Assembly: GCA_025360525.1 (NCBI GenBank)
Contig: JANYCA010000018.1
Location: 1-46,059 of the forward strand
Direction of reading: 5' to 3'
From: Chitinophagaceae bacterium
GTDB lineage: Bacteria; Bacteroidota; Bacteroidia; Chitinophagales; Chitinophagaceae
Length of the DNA: 46,059 bases
Shown here: positions 36,742-44,789 of the stretch, piece after piece
How the letters are laid out: every line of letters starts with the position of its first letter
How positions within the stretch are numbered: position 1 is the stretch's first letter
Notes under the pieces: model-generated
Seen by the model: the letters and a program-made list of their open reading frames with translations, nothing else
What the model was told of the DNA's origin: nothing
Databases searched by the model: none
Program-made: the position numbers and the translations under genes

Positions 36742-37842
36742 ATGAAAAAATTAAGTTTCCTTTTTACAATATGCTTATTTTCTTTGTTTGCATTTAGCCA
36801 GCAAACTACTTTTTTAGTAACCGGTAAAGTGATAGACGCTGCAAATAAAACGCCGTTGATCGCTGCTTCTGTTTTTGCACAAAATACCACTACCGGCACC
36901 GCTACCAACAATGAAGGTATTTTCACACTTCGATTGAATAACGGCGGCTACGATTTGGTGATAACATTTACAGGCTATGAAACAGTTTCCAAAAGGATTT
37001 CTACCGCTGATGCCTATAACAACAACATAGTAATAGAATTGAAACAAAAGGACAAAGCAATGGAGGAGATTTCCATTATAGCCAGCAATGAAGTAAAGAA
37101 CGGACTCGAAAAATACGGTGATTTTTTTATTGAAAATTTTATCGGCAAAACAGCCAACAGCAAGCAGTGCAGCATACAGAATAAAGAAGCATTAAAATTT
37201 TATTTCTCTAAAAAAAGAAATCGTTTAAAAGTATTGGCAAGCGAACCTATCATCGTTAAAAATCCGGCGCTGGGCTATACCATTAAATATACAATTGATT
37301 CTTTTACCTACGACTATGGAACTTTGGCAAGTGCCTACATTGGCTATCCTTTGTTTGAAGCCATGCAGCCGGCAGATTCAGCGCAGGCAATGCTTTGGCA
37401 GGCCAACAGGGAGGTTGCTTACAAAGGATCCATCCTGCATTTTATGAGGAGCGTTTATAATAAAAATTTAAAAGAAGAAGGTTTTGAAATTCAATTTTTG
37501 TTGAAGAACGCAGGAATTGATTCAGCAATACAGCTAAAGAATTTTTATGCTGCACTCAACTATAAAAAGGATGATAGTACAATGCTGGTTGAAATATATC
37601 CCAACCAGCCGGATGTGGCAGTGCTGTATAAAAATGAAAAGCCTGTTGCAGATTATTTAGAGCAGAACGACGAACTGCCAAAAGAGTTTCAATTATCGTT
37701 GGTAAATACGACGGCAGCACAATCAATAGGCATAGAACAAAATGGTTATTATTTTGACCAAAATGATATCACCATCAATGGCTATTGGAGCTGGGAAAAA
37801 GTAGGCGATATGTTGCCGTACGATTTTAATCCTTCCAGATGA
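36742..37842 (+). CDS. Exported CarboxypepD_reg-like protein
   Basis: 366 residues. Signal peptide about 1-20 (ends LFAFSQ). A carboxypeptidase regulatory-like beta-sandwich at about 25-105 is shown by TGKVIDAANKTPLIAASVF, TNNEGIFTLRL and ITFTGYET. Such domains usually open TonB-dependent receptors, but no plug or barrel follows. The rest (about 110-366) is a soluble domain I do not recognise, with GDMLPYDFNPS at the end. It is probably an outer-membrane or periplasmic protein; function unknown. It is convergent with lpxD. Confidence 0.85.
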   Translation: MKKLSFLFTICLFSLFAFSQQTTFLVTGKVIDAANKTPLIAASVFAQNTTTGTATNNEGIFTLRLNNGGYDLVITFTGYETVSKRISTADAYNNNIVIELKQKDKAMEEISIIASNEVKNGLEKYGDFFIENFIGKTANSKQCSIQNKEALKFYFSKKRNRLKVLASEPIIVKNPALGYTIKYTIDSFTYDYGTLASAYIGYPLFEAMQPADSAQAMLWQANREVAYKGSILHFMRSVYNKNLKEEGFEIQFLLKNAGIDSAIQLKNFYAALNYKKDDSTMLVEIYPNQPDVAVLYKNEKPVADYLEQNDELPKEFQLSLVNTTAAQSIGIEQNGYYFDQNDITINGYWSWEKVGDMLPYDFNPSR

Positions 37843-37865
37843 TGACAGAATAGAAAATAGACAAA

Positions 37866-38810
37866 TCATGAATTAAAAACCTTGTCCCACAGCGCTGGTA
37901 TTCTTTTAATCCAAACCAATTCTCTTTTGGCAATACTTGCATCTTGTGCAGGCGTGCCCCAGTAGGTTTTATTGCCTTCGATTGATCCAACTACGCCAGC
38001 TTTACCAAGTACAACCGCATTTTCACCAATCGTTAATGTTTTGTTTACAACTACCTGCCCCCAAAGAGTAACCCCATCTTTTATTTCAACACAACCACCT
38101 ACAATTACCTGTGCAGCAAACAAACAATTCTTTCCAACTATCGTATCGTGGCCAATATGAATAAGGTTGTCAAACTTAGTGCCTTCGCCAATAATGGTAT
38201 CATTGCTTACGCCACGGTCGATGGTGCAATTAGCACCAATTTCTACAAAATCTTTTATAATAACTCTTCCGCAACTAGGCATTTTTTTATACCAAATATC
38301 CCTGTCTTTTTTACCATTGTAATAGAAAGCATCGCTGCCAATAACAGTGCCTGCCTGTATCACCACATTGTTGCCGATGATGCAATTATCCATGATGCTA
38401 ACACTGGGATGAATGATACAATTGCCGCCTATACGTACCCTGTTGCCAATAAATGCACCTGGATAAATAAAAGTGTCTTCTCCAACAACAGCACTCTCAC
38501 TGATGGATTTATTTGAAGGGGTGAATGGGTTAAAATGATTAACAATTTTACAATAAGATTCAAATGGATTTTCAACAATTAGCAGCGCTTTTTCCTCCGG
38601 GCAATCGGTTGTTTTATTGATGATGATAAAGGATGCAGCGCTGTTAATACAGGTGGCATAATACTTTGGATGATCAACAAAAACAAGATCCCCTTCTTCA
38701 ACTTTATGTAGTTCATTAATGCCCGTGGCAGCCAATGTATCATTGCCAATTATGGTTGCATCGATGAAGGATGCTATCCATTTAATAGAAACAGGTGAGG
38801 GAAATTGCAT
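37866..38810 (-). CDS. lpxD: LpxD-type UDP-3-O-acyl-glucosamine N-acyltransferase
   Basis: 314 residues from the ATG at 38810; an in-frame TTG at 38828 lies in the promoter box. LpxD adds the second acyl chain from acyl-ACP in lipid A synthesis. An N-terminal uridine-binding-like domain (about 1-95, with ITGINELHKVEEGDLVFVDHPKY-type sequence) precedes a left-handed hexapeptide-repeat beta-helix (about 100-290) containing the candidate catalytic His221 in HIGHDTIVG. It is unlinked to lpxA/lpxC/fabZ, so it may be the second LpxD paralogue common in Bacteroidota, and its acyl substrate or sugar could differ. Confidence 0.88.
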   Translation of the reverse strand: MQFPSPVSIKWIASFIDATIIGNDTLAATGINELHKVEEGDLVFVDHPKYYATCINSAASFIIINKTTDCPEEKALLIVENPFESYCKIVNHFNPFTPSNKSISESAVVGEDTFIYPGAFIGNRVRIGGNCIIHPSVSIMDNCIIGNNVVIQAGTVIGSDAFYYNGKKDRDIWYKKMPSCGRVIIKDFVEIGANCTIDRGVSNDTIIGEGTKFDNLIHIGHDTIVGKNCLFAAQVIVGGCVEIKDGVTLWGQVVVNKTLTIGENAVVLGKAGVVGSIEGNKTYWGTPAQDASIAKRELVWIKRIPALWDKVFNS

Positions 38811-38825
38811 GAGATAATTTTTTTG

Positions 38826-38833
38826 CAAAGTTA
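38826..38833 (-). promoter_or_regulatory. -7 box of lpxD
   Basis: Read on the minus strand it is TAACTTTG, an exact TAnnTTTG match, 15 bp before the ATG at 38810. It supports the ATG start rather than the TTG inside the box. Confidence 0.6.
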
Positions 38834-39075
38834 ATTGGCTTTGTAATCACTAAATTTAATAAGCACCTCCCTAAAAAGTAAAAATTAAAAATTAAAAAAT
38901 GCAGCGCTGCGGATGTATTATTTTATCTGGTAGTAAAGCAATGAATTTAGTTTAATAATTGAATGCAATAATTTTAAACTCATAATAGTTTAAAAAGAAG
39001 AACATTACTGTAACCTTGTGATATCAAGTGTTTCAGGCAATGCATGCAAATAGTTTGTTGTTGTGCAGCAAGTAC

Positions 39076-39095
39076 TTTTTGCACCGGTGCAAAAA
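39076..39095. promoter_or_regulatory. Perfect 20-bp palindrome
   Basis: TTTTTGCACCGGTGCAAAAA is fully self-complementary with no spacer, in the middle of the 552-bp non-coding region. This form fits a binding site for a symmetrical dimer, or a hairpin in RNA. On neither strand is it close to a gene start (266 bp before lpxD, 268 bp before the pseudouridine synthase). Confidence 0.6.
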
Positions 39096-39131
39096 TGTTT
39101 GTTTCATAAAGATGCATTACAGTCGTTGCCA

Positions 39132-39162
39132 TTATCCACAGGATGGTTCAAAATGTGAATAA
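39132..39162. promoter_or_regulatory. Pair of DnaA-box matches
   Basis: TTATCCACA (39132-39140) and, inverted, TGTGAATAA (39154-39162) both match TTATNCACA and lie 13 bp apart in AT-rich DNA. See findings for the interpretation. Confidence 0.45.
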
Positions 39163-39256
39163 AATTTTATAAATAAACTTTCTATTAAGGAGAAATTATT
39201 TTTAATATTGTGTAGGGAAATTTATTTCCTGGTATTTACTAACCCATTCATATAAT

Positions 39257-39292
39257 AAAGCTCGGCCTCAAACGTCGGGCTTTCTTATTTTT
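39257..39292 (+). terminator. Rho-independent terminator without an upstream gene
   Basis: AAAGCTCGG (39257-39265) pairs with CGTCGGGCTTT (CGGGCTTT 39276-39283, one G-U pair), followed by CTTATTTTTGC. There is no plus-strand gene between 37842 and here, so it would end a transcript from the non-coding region. Confidence 0.7.
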
Positions 39293-39362
39293 GCATACTG
39301 CTGAAATTTATTTTTAAAAAAAATCAGCCTCATTTTTATCAGCATCTCTAAATATTTTTCTT

Positions 39363-39947
39363 TTGAATTTTTATTGTATTGTTTACAAGCCATTCAATGT
39401 ATTGAGCCAGTTTACATCGCAGGATGGGAAGCAAACATTAAAAGATTTTTTTGATGTGCCACCCGATGTTTATCCTGTGGGAAGATTGGATTATGATAGT
39501 GAAGGACTATTAGTTTTAACCAACGATAAAAAATTAAATCAACAGCTACTAAACCCTTTGAATGCACACGAACGGGAGTATTGGGTGCAGGTAGATGGGG
39601 CGGTTACGCAGCAGGCGATGACTGCATTGCAATTGGGGGTGTCAATTACCGTTGATGGAAAGGCATATCGAACCAAACCAAGCAAGGTAGCTTTGATAGA
39701 AAAGGAACCAAAAGTTCCTGACAGAAACCCGCCCATAAGAGTTAGGAAAAAGATCCCCACCAGTTGGATAAAAATAAAACTTACAGAAGGCAAAAACAGG
39801 CAGGTGCGGAAGATGACTGCTGCTGTTGGTTTTCCCACAGTAAGATTGATACGCTATCGGATAGGGCAATGTAATATGGAAGACGTAATGCCCGGCGACA
39901 TGATTATTTATTCGCAAAAGGAAATAAACCATTTGCTTTTTAAGTAG
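39363..39947 (+). CDS. RluE-like 23S rRNA pseudouridine synthase (RsuA family)
   Basis: 194 residues. It isomerises uridine to pseudouridine in rRNA. The catalytic Asp43 lies in PVGRLDYDSEGLL and the C-terminal NRQVRKMTAAVGFPTVRLIRYRIG is typical of the RsuA/RluB/E/F branch. No S4 domain is present at the N-terminus, as in RluE. The only possible start is a TTG at 39363; in-frame stop codons lie upstream at 39315. The N-terminal YKPFNVLSQFT fits the family start, so little or nothing is missing. Confidence 0.9.
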   Translation: MNFYCIVYKPFNVLSQFTSQDGKQTLKDFFDVPPDVYPVGRLDYDSEGLLVLTNDKKLNQQLLNPLNAHEREYWVQVDGAVTQQAMTALQLGVSITVDGKAYRTKPSKVALIEKEPKVPDRNPPIRVRKKIPTSWIKIKLTEGKNRQVRKMTAAVGFPTVRLIRYRIGQCNMEDVMPGDMIIYSQKEINHLLFK

Positions 39948-40021
39948 ACTCATCTTATTTATCTTTTTTTGAAACCTGTTTCGTACCAACATAATAGTAA
40001 CTTACACAACAAATAATTACG

Positions 40022-40897
40022 ATGCTTAAATCAATGACCGGTTTTGGAAGATCCGAACAAACAGTAAACGACAAAACATTTTTAGTTGAGGTAAAATCAC
40101 TCAACGGAAAGCAATTTGAAATGCAATTGCGCCTGCCTGCTTTGTTGCGTCCTTACGAGTTTGATATTAGAAGTATGTTGCAGGAGCAATTGATTCGTGG
40201 TAGTGTTGATTGTGTAATTACTATCAAACAAAATGGCACTAGTAAGCCTGTTATTATCAACACCGATTTAATAAAAGCCTATTATCAGCAAATAGATGTA
40301 TTAGCTACAGAATTAAATATTGACACCAACTCCGTGTTGAGTGCTTTGTTGCGTCTGCCGGAAGTGGTGACACCTTCTAACGATTTTTTAAATGACAATG
40401 ATTTTGAAGAATTTAAAAAAGTTTTACAGGCAGCTTTGGATGAACTAAACCGACACCGGGAAGAAGAAGGAGCCAGTATTGAAAAAGATTTATTAGGCCG
40501 CATAACCAAAATAAATGCACAGGAAGAAACGATTGTACAATTAGAACCCAACCGCATAAAAAGGATACGGGAAGAAATAACGCAATTGCTGGAAAAATAT
40601 GTAGGTAAAGAGAATTACGATAGTAACCGCATGGAGCAGGAACTAATTTACTATATTGAAAAAATTGACATTCACGAAGAGCAGGTAAGGCTTAAACAAC
40701 ACTGCGATTATTTTAAAATATTGCTGGCGGATAGTGACCAGTCCAAAGGAAAGAAATTATCATTCATGATCCAGGAAATTGGCAGGGAAATAAATACCAC
40801 GGGTAGCAAAGCCTACGATGCCGAAATTCAAAAATGTGTGGTAACTATGAAGGATGAACTGGAGAAAGCCAAAGAACAGATATTAAATGTTTTGTAA
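40022..40897 (+). CDS. yicC: YicC/YloC family endoribonuclease
   Basis: 291 residues, the usual length. Begins with the family hallmark MLKSMTGFGRSE and ends with the conserved helical domain containing DRMEQELIYYIEKIDIHEE-type sequence and the LSFMIQEIGREINTTGSKA block. YicC was shown in other bacteria to be an endoribonuclease, including action on small RNAs. In many Bacteroidota it is followed by gmk; here a gldH gene follows instead. Start ATG at 40022 is well supported. Confidence 0.95.
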   Translation: MLKSMTGFGRSEQTVNDKTFLVEVKSLNGKQFEMQLRLPALLRPYEFDIRSMLQEQLIRGSVDCVITIKQNGTSKPVIINTDLIKAYYQQIDVLATELNIDTNSVLSALLRLPEVVTPSNDFLNDNDFEEFKKVLQAALDELNRHREEEGASIEKDLLGRITKINAQEETIVQLEPNRIKRIREEITQLLEKYVGKENYDSNRMEQELIYYIEKIDIHEEQVRLKQHCDYFKILLADSDQSKGKKLSFMIQEIGREINTTGSKAYDAEIQKCVVTMKDELEKAKEQILNVL

Positions 40898-40948
40898 GGA
40901 GGTTTGCCAGTTTATTTGTTTATTTGTGCTTATTTTTTTTATTAGCAA

Positions 40949-41443
40949 ATGACGACATTATCTTTTAAGCATTTAACCGTATCAAGCCTGTTATGCTGCC
41001 TGGTTTGTATATCTTTTACTGCCTGTAACAAACTGGATATTTTTGAAAAAAACATTGCGGTACCCAATTATAAATGGGCGTACAGCCAGCAACCTCAAAT
41101 TGATTTTACCATTAGTGATACCGCTGCCCTTTACAAAGTATTTGTTGTGCTCCGCCATACAGATGCTTACCGCTACAATAATATTTGGCTAAATATTGGG
41201 ACCCGTTTTCCTGGCGACAGTAGTTTTAAATACCAGCGTTTCGATCTAAAATTAGGCAACGATGCCAGTGGTTGGGAGGGCACAGGTATGGATGATATTT
41301 GGGAAGTAAGAAAATTAATTACAGCCGGCCCTGTTAAGTTTAAGCAACCTGGTAATTATAGCTTTACCATTGCACAAACAATGAGAGAAAATCCATTGGC
41401 TAATATAATGAGCGTTGGGGTTAGGGTAGAAAGGGTTAAGTAA
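40949..41443 (+). CDS. gldH: Gliding motility lipoprotein GldH
   Basis: 164 residues. Lipoprotein signal with ISFTAC (Cys26) and then CNKLDIFEKNIAVPNYKW, the typical GldH start. The conserved core, VVLRHTDAYRYNNIWLNI and GWEGTGMDDIWEVR, is present. GldH is needed for gliding in Flavobacterium and is kept in many non-gliding Bacteroidota as well. No other gld gene is in the window. It is 51 bp after yicC. Confidence 0.93.
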   Translation: MTTLSFKHLTVSSLLCCLVCISFTACNKLDIFEKNIAVPNYKWAYSQQPQIDFTISDTAALYKVFVVLRHTDAYRYNNIWLNIGTRFPGDSSFKYQRFDLKLGNDASGWEGTGMDDIWEVRKLITAGPVKFKQPGNYSFTIAQTMRENPLANIMSVGVRVERVK

Positions 41444-41926
41444 TCTTTCTACCATTTGGGTTGATTATTTCCAAACATTCGCAGCCTCTTTTTCAATTAC
41501 AATTACAGAGGTTTACCCGATTTATCAATACAAAATCGTGACCATATTACCGATGCCTCCCAGCCAATTCTTAAACTTTAATTCGCCTTTTTTCACACCG
41601 CTTTAAGATGGCATTTTAGATACCTACCGTATCCATTCGTCGCAAAATAATGCCAATCAGCCAAAATAAAATTTATTTTAAAATAATCATATTCTCCTCT
41701 AATGCAGTACCAGCTTGACATTTGTCTCCAATCCTGTTAGTATTTACCACCAGCTACTAAAAAATAAAAGGTATTATGTGTTGCATAGTACCAAACTTTA
41801 CCTTAGCTTTGTTCTATCAGGTTTAAAATTGCAAATGTTTAGTCCGCAGAGTTTTAAAAAAAACAATCAACTTAGGTCTGCAAAAGTTTAAAAAATATTG
41901 CTATGAATTTTAAAATCCATTGAGCC
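41444..41926. other. 483-bp intergenic region before padR
   Basis: No ORF or RNA was recognised in 41444-41760; it is AT-rich with a near-palindrome of AAAATAAA and TTATTTT around 41670. The right part holds the padR promoter and operator listed next and a leader of about 110 nt. Confidence 0.6.
41771..41811 (+). promoter_or_regulatory. padR promoter with overlapping PadR-type operator
   Basis: A -33 TTG (41781-41783) and an exact -7 box TAGCTTTG (41804-41811) are 20 bp apart, the ideal Bacteroidota spacing. The inverted repeat GTATTATG (41771-41778) / CATAGTAC (41784-41791), 7 of 8 pairs with a 5-nt spacer, is centred on the -33 element. A dimeric PadR regulator bound there would exclude polymerase. 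Confidence 0.7.
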
Positions 41927-42295
41927 ATGAATATTGAAAACACAGCCAGCCAGATGCGAAAAGGGGTGCTAGAGTTTTGTATCCTTTCGGTGATTAAACA
42001 GGGAGAGGCTTATCCGTCGGACATAATTGAAAAGATGAAAGCGGCCAATCTCAACATTTTTGAAGGAACACTTTATCCCTTGCTTACGAGGCTTAAAAAC
42101 GCCGAGTTCCTTACTTACCGCTGGATAGAAAGTAACAGCGGCCCCCCACGAAAATATTTTATGCTAACAGAAAAAGGGGCAGCATTTTACAAAGAACTGG
42201 AAGCCACCTGGAACGAACTGGCCAATGCAGTACAAGCACTTTCCAAGGCGGAACAGGAATATACAATAAGCAACGACCTTAACCAGCCGGAATAA
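41927..42295 (+). CDS. PadR family transcriptional regulator
   Basis: 122 residues. N-terminal winged helix with RKGVLEFCILSVIKQGEAYPSDIIEKM and the turn FEGTLYPLLTRLKNAEFLTYRW, wing GPPRKYFMLTEKG, then a dimerisation helix. It matches the PadR family of small-ligand or envelope-stress repressors. It is 68 bp before a PspC-domain membrane protein gene and probably controls it along with itself through the operator at 41771-41791. This PadR/PspC gene pair is, from memory, common in Bacteroidota. Confidence 0.93.
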   Translation: MNIENTASQMRKGVLEFCILSVIKQGEAYPSDIIEKMKAANLNIFEGTLYPLLTRLKNAEFLTYRWIESNSGPPRKYFMLTEKGAAFYKELEATWNELANAVQALSKAEQEYTISNDLNQPE

Positions 42296-42363
42296 AATGG
42301 GACCGCATCAATTTCTATTTAGGTAAATCAACCAACTAACGAAACACTTTAATAACTACAGTC

Positions 42364-44586
42364 ATGAAACAAGTAATAAATATAAACTTCCACGGGCAGG
42401 TAGTACCGATAGAAGTATCTGCTTTTGACTTGCTTAAAAACTATACTGCCAGCCTGGCGAGGTTTTTTGAAAACGAAGAAGGCAAAGAAGAAATCATCAA
42501 CGATATTGAAAGTCGTATTGGTGAGTTATTTCAGGAGCGTTTAAAAAAAGGTGCCACCTGCATTACAGATGATGATGTAAATGCCATCATTAAAAGTATG
42601 GGCCGCCCCGAAGAATTTGATGGAGAGGAAGAAAAAGTGGCCACTAAATTAGGTGAAGCAACCAATGAAAAAAAGACTGCAACGGATAGCCACAGCGATG
42701 ATAGCACCACCCACAGACGTTTATACAGAGATGAAAATAATAAAGTACTGGGTGGTGTTTGTGGCGGCCTGGCGAGGTATTTTCGTACCGATCCGGTAAT
42801 TGTTCGGGTTGTATTTGCAGTGGTTTCACTGGCCTTTGGTACCGGTATTTTAGCCTACATTATTTTATGGATTGCGGTGCCAAGTAGTGCATCTACAGAA
42901 ATAGGCGCACCTCGAAAAAAATTATTCCGCAGCCCCGACGAAAAGATTATTGCGGGTGTCGGGGGCGGACTGGGAAATTATTTCGGCATCAACCCATGGA
43001 TACCGAGGGTACTTTTCCTGTTGCCATTTTTATCTTTTGTTTTTAGATGGAGAAATTTTGGATTTGGTGATTTTCCGGATTTTATAAACTTTTCGTTTAG
43101 TCCCGGTGCTTTGATAGTGTACATCATATTGTGGCTGGTATTGCCGGAGGCTAGCTCTACTGCGGAAAAACTCGAAATGAAAGGGGAAAAAGTAGATATT
43201 GACTCTATTAAAACTTCTGTGAAACAAGAAATGAAAGGGGTACAGAAAAGGGCTGAAAAATTTGGGGAAGAAGTAAAAATATTTGCGGAAGGCAAAGGAC
43301 AGCAAATGGGTTCAGAGATTAAAACGGCCGTAAAACGTGGCGGCACATCACTCGGTGATGTGATTGTAATCCTGGTTAAAGCCTTCGTATATTTTATTAT
43401 CGGGTGTGTAAGTATTGCACTGGTTGTTGCATTGTTTGCAGTTGCGATTGCCTCAATCGGTATCTTTCCTTTAAAGGATTTTGTTTTAACGGAGGGATGG
43501 CAAAATGCATTTGCCTGGGGCACGTTGCTTTTCTTTATTGCAGTACCGGTAATTGGCGTAATTACCTGGTTAATACGCCGCCTTGCAAAAATGAAAAGCA
43601 ACAGAAAAGTATTAAGGGCTTCTTTTATTAGTCTTTGGATATTAGGCTGGGTATGCTTTATATGTTTATTGGCATCAGTAACAAAGGATTTTAAAACCAT
43701 TAATAATATTGTTGAGCAGGAAATAACTTTAAGCAATGCTTCCGTAGCCAAACTGGAGGTAACAACCAATGCTCCTGAAAAGAGATTATACCGCTACAAG
43801 TCGTTTAACTTTCAGCCTTTTGAAGGAATAGAAGATGATACTGCGTACATTAAAAATATTGAAGTAAAAATTGTAAAATCAACAAACGACAGTTTTAAAG
43901 TTACCATGACAAAAATGGCTAACGGCCGTACTAAGCGCTATGCAGATACGCTTGCTAATTTGATACAGTTTAATGCGGTGCAAAGAGACTCGTTGCTGGT
44001 GTTGGATAAAGGGATTGCTATTAATACAACAGACAAATTTAGAAACCAGCGGGTGGTTATCACAGTATATGTGCCGGTAGGAAAACAAATAAAAATCAAT
44101 AGCAATGTAAACCGTGGGCATGTACGTATAAACGGGCCATGGAATAATGATGAAGATTTTAATATCGACCTGGATGATGAAGAAAATGGCTGGGATGAAA
44201 ATGTGGATTATGTAATGAAAGCTGATGGCCTGTATGCCCTGGATGGCTCGCCTGCAGATAAATGGAAGCACGAGAATGATAAAAAAATTAAGATCAATAA
44301 AAATGGTATTGAAATTAATGATGGCGGTAAAAAAATCAATATTGATGAAAACGGTGTAAAGATTGATGACAACTATCGTTATGATCACAATAACACTATT
44401 GATAAAATTGACTCTTTAAAAAATAAGTTGGAAAAAGACCAGCTACGTATTAAGGATTCATTGGAAAAAGTAAAGCAAAATATTGAAAAGCAACTGGAGA
44501 AAATTGGAATAAATACATCGGATGATGCCGGGAATTTAAGCTACAACACATTAACAAGGATGAACCCGGTAAGCTGGTTTTTATAA
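42364..44586 (+). CDS. Membrane protein with two PspC domains
   Basis: 740 residues. The N-terminal soluble part (about 1-110) includes EIINDIESRIGELF and DDDVNAIIKSMGRPEEF, a cytoplasmic helical domain. Two PspC domains follow: about 118-178 (NKVLGGVCGGLARYF) and about 182-262 (EKIIAGVGGGLGNYF), each with membrane helix and WI/LxxP end. A charged coiled coil (about 265-320), three more membrane helices (about 330-450), then a C-terminal envelope-side region (about 460-700) with repeated Lys-Ile-Asn/Asn-Gly beta-repeats and a final coiled coil. PspC-type proteins sense membrane stress; this arrangement links a cytoplasmic domain to a periplasmic one. Confidence 0.9.
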   Translation: MKQVININFHGQVVPIEVSAFDLLKNYTASLARFFENEEGKEEIINDIESRIGELFQERLKKGATCITDDDVNAIIKSMGRPEEFDGEEEKVATKLGEATNEKKTATDSHSDDSTTHRRLYRDENNKVLGGVCGGLARYFRTDPVIVRVVFAVVSLAFGTGILAYIILWIAVPSSASTEIGAPRKKLFRSPDEKIIAGVGGGLGNYFGINPWIPRVLFLLPFLSFVFRWRNFGFGDFPDFINFSFSPGALIVYIILWLVLPEASSTAEKLEMKGEKVDIDSIKTSVKQEMKGVQKRAEKFGEEVKIFAEGKGQQMGSEIKTAVKRGGTSLGDVIVILVKAFVYFIIGCVSIALVVALFAVAIASIGIFPLKDFVLTEGWQNAFAWGTLLFFIAVPVIGVITWLIRRLAKMKSNRKVLRASFISLWILGWVCFICLLASVTKDFKTINNIVEQEITLSNASVAKLEVTTNAPEKRLYRYKSFNFQPFEGIEDDTAYIKNIEVKIVKSTNDSFKVTMTKMANGRTKRYADTLANLIQFNAVQRDSLLVLDKGIAINTTDKFRNQRVVITVYVPVGKQIKINSNVNRGHVRINGPWNNDEDFNIDLDDEENGWDENVDYVMKADGLYALDGSPADKWKHENDKKIKINKNGIEINDGGKKINIDENGVKIDDNYRYDHNNTIDKIDSLKNKLEKDQLRIKDSLEKVKQNIEKQLEKIGINTSDDAGNLSYNTLTRMNPVSWFL

Positions 44587-44625
44587 AGAAAGTTTCATTG
44601 GTTGAGAGTTGAAGTGAAACAACCG

Positions 44626-44650
44626 CCCCGCCAGCAATGGCGGGGCTATT
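44626..44650. terminator. GC-rich hairpin, probable bidirectional terminator
   Basis: CCCCGCCA (44626-44633) pairs perfectly with TGGCGGGG (44638-44645) around a GCAA loop, followed on the plus strand by CTATTTATTT and on the minus strand by TTGTTT. It lies between the pspC-like gene and the convergent aminotransferase; the stop codon of the minus-strand small ORF (44646) touches it. Confidence 0.8.
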
Positions 44651-44789
44651 TATTTAATGTATCAGCCACCTTACAGCATTTGCAGCGTTTTAAAGAAGTT
44701 GCAATAATGGATTCGGCCGGCTGTTCCATTTCTTCAAAATCATTTACTGAATGTCTTTTGCTCAAATTATAAAAGTCTTTGCAGCGCAT
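44646..44789 (-). CDS. Possible 47-aa Cys-rich small protein overlapping the aminotransferase end
   Basis: The ATG at 44789 lies inside the last codons of the aminotransferase gene in the +1 frame (overlap of 23 nt), and the ORF runs on for 47 codons to a TAG at 44646, which abuts the terminator hairpin. It starts MRCKDFYNL, has an acidic middle NDFEEMEQ and ends LKRCKCCKVADTLNK. The Cys cluster CKCC could bind metal or be redox active. Support is positional (coupled start, terminator at the stop) and compositional; I do not recognise a family and it could be chance. Confidence 0.4.
   Translation of the reverse strand: MRCKDFYNLSKRHSVNDFEEMEQPAESIIATSLKRCKCCKVADTLNK

Larger units (their letters stand above)
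38811..39362. other. 552-bp non-coding region
   Basis: No ORF of note on either strand. In order it contains the lpxD -7 box, an A/T tandem stretch (AAAAATT units, 38875-38899), a palindrome GCAGCGCTGC (38901-38910), a 20-bp perfect palindrome, two DnaA-box matches and a plus-strand terminator, each listed separately. The density of structured sites suggests a regulatory RNA or a protein-binding region. Confidence 0.7.

Noticed and set aside
38811..39362. A replication origin
   Set aside because: Only two DnaA boxes and no dnaA or other origin-linked gene nearby; listed as a DnaA-site finding only.
43879..44388. 169-codon minus-strand ORF inside the PspC-protein gene
   Set aside because: Antisense shadow of the Lys/Asn-rich repeats; no family features and no spacing to a promoter.
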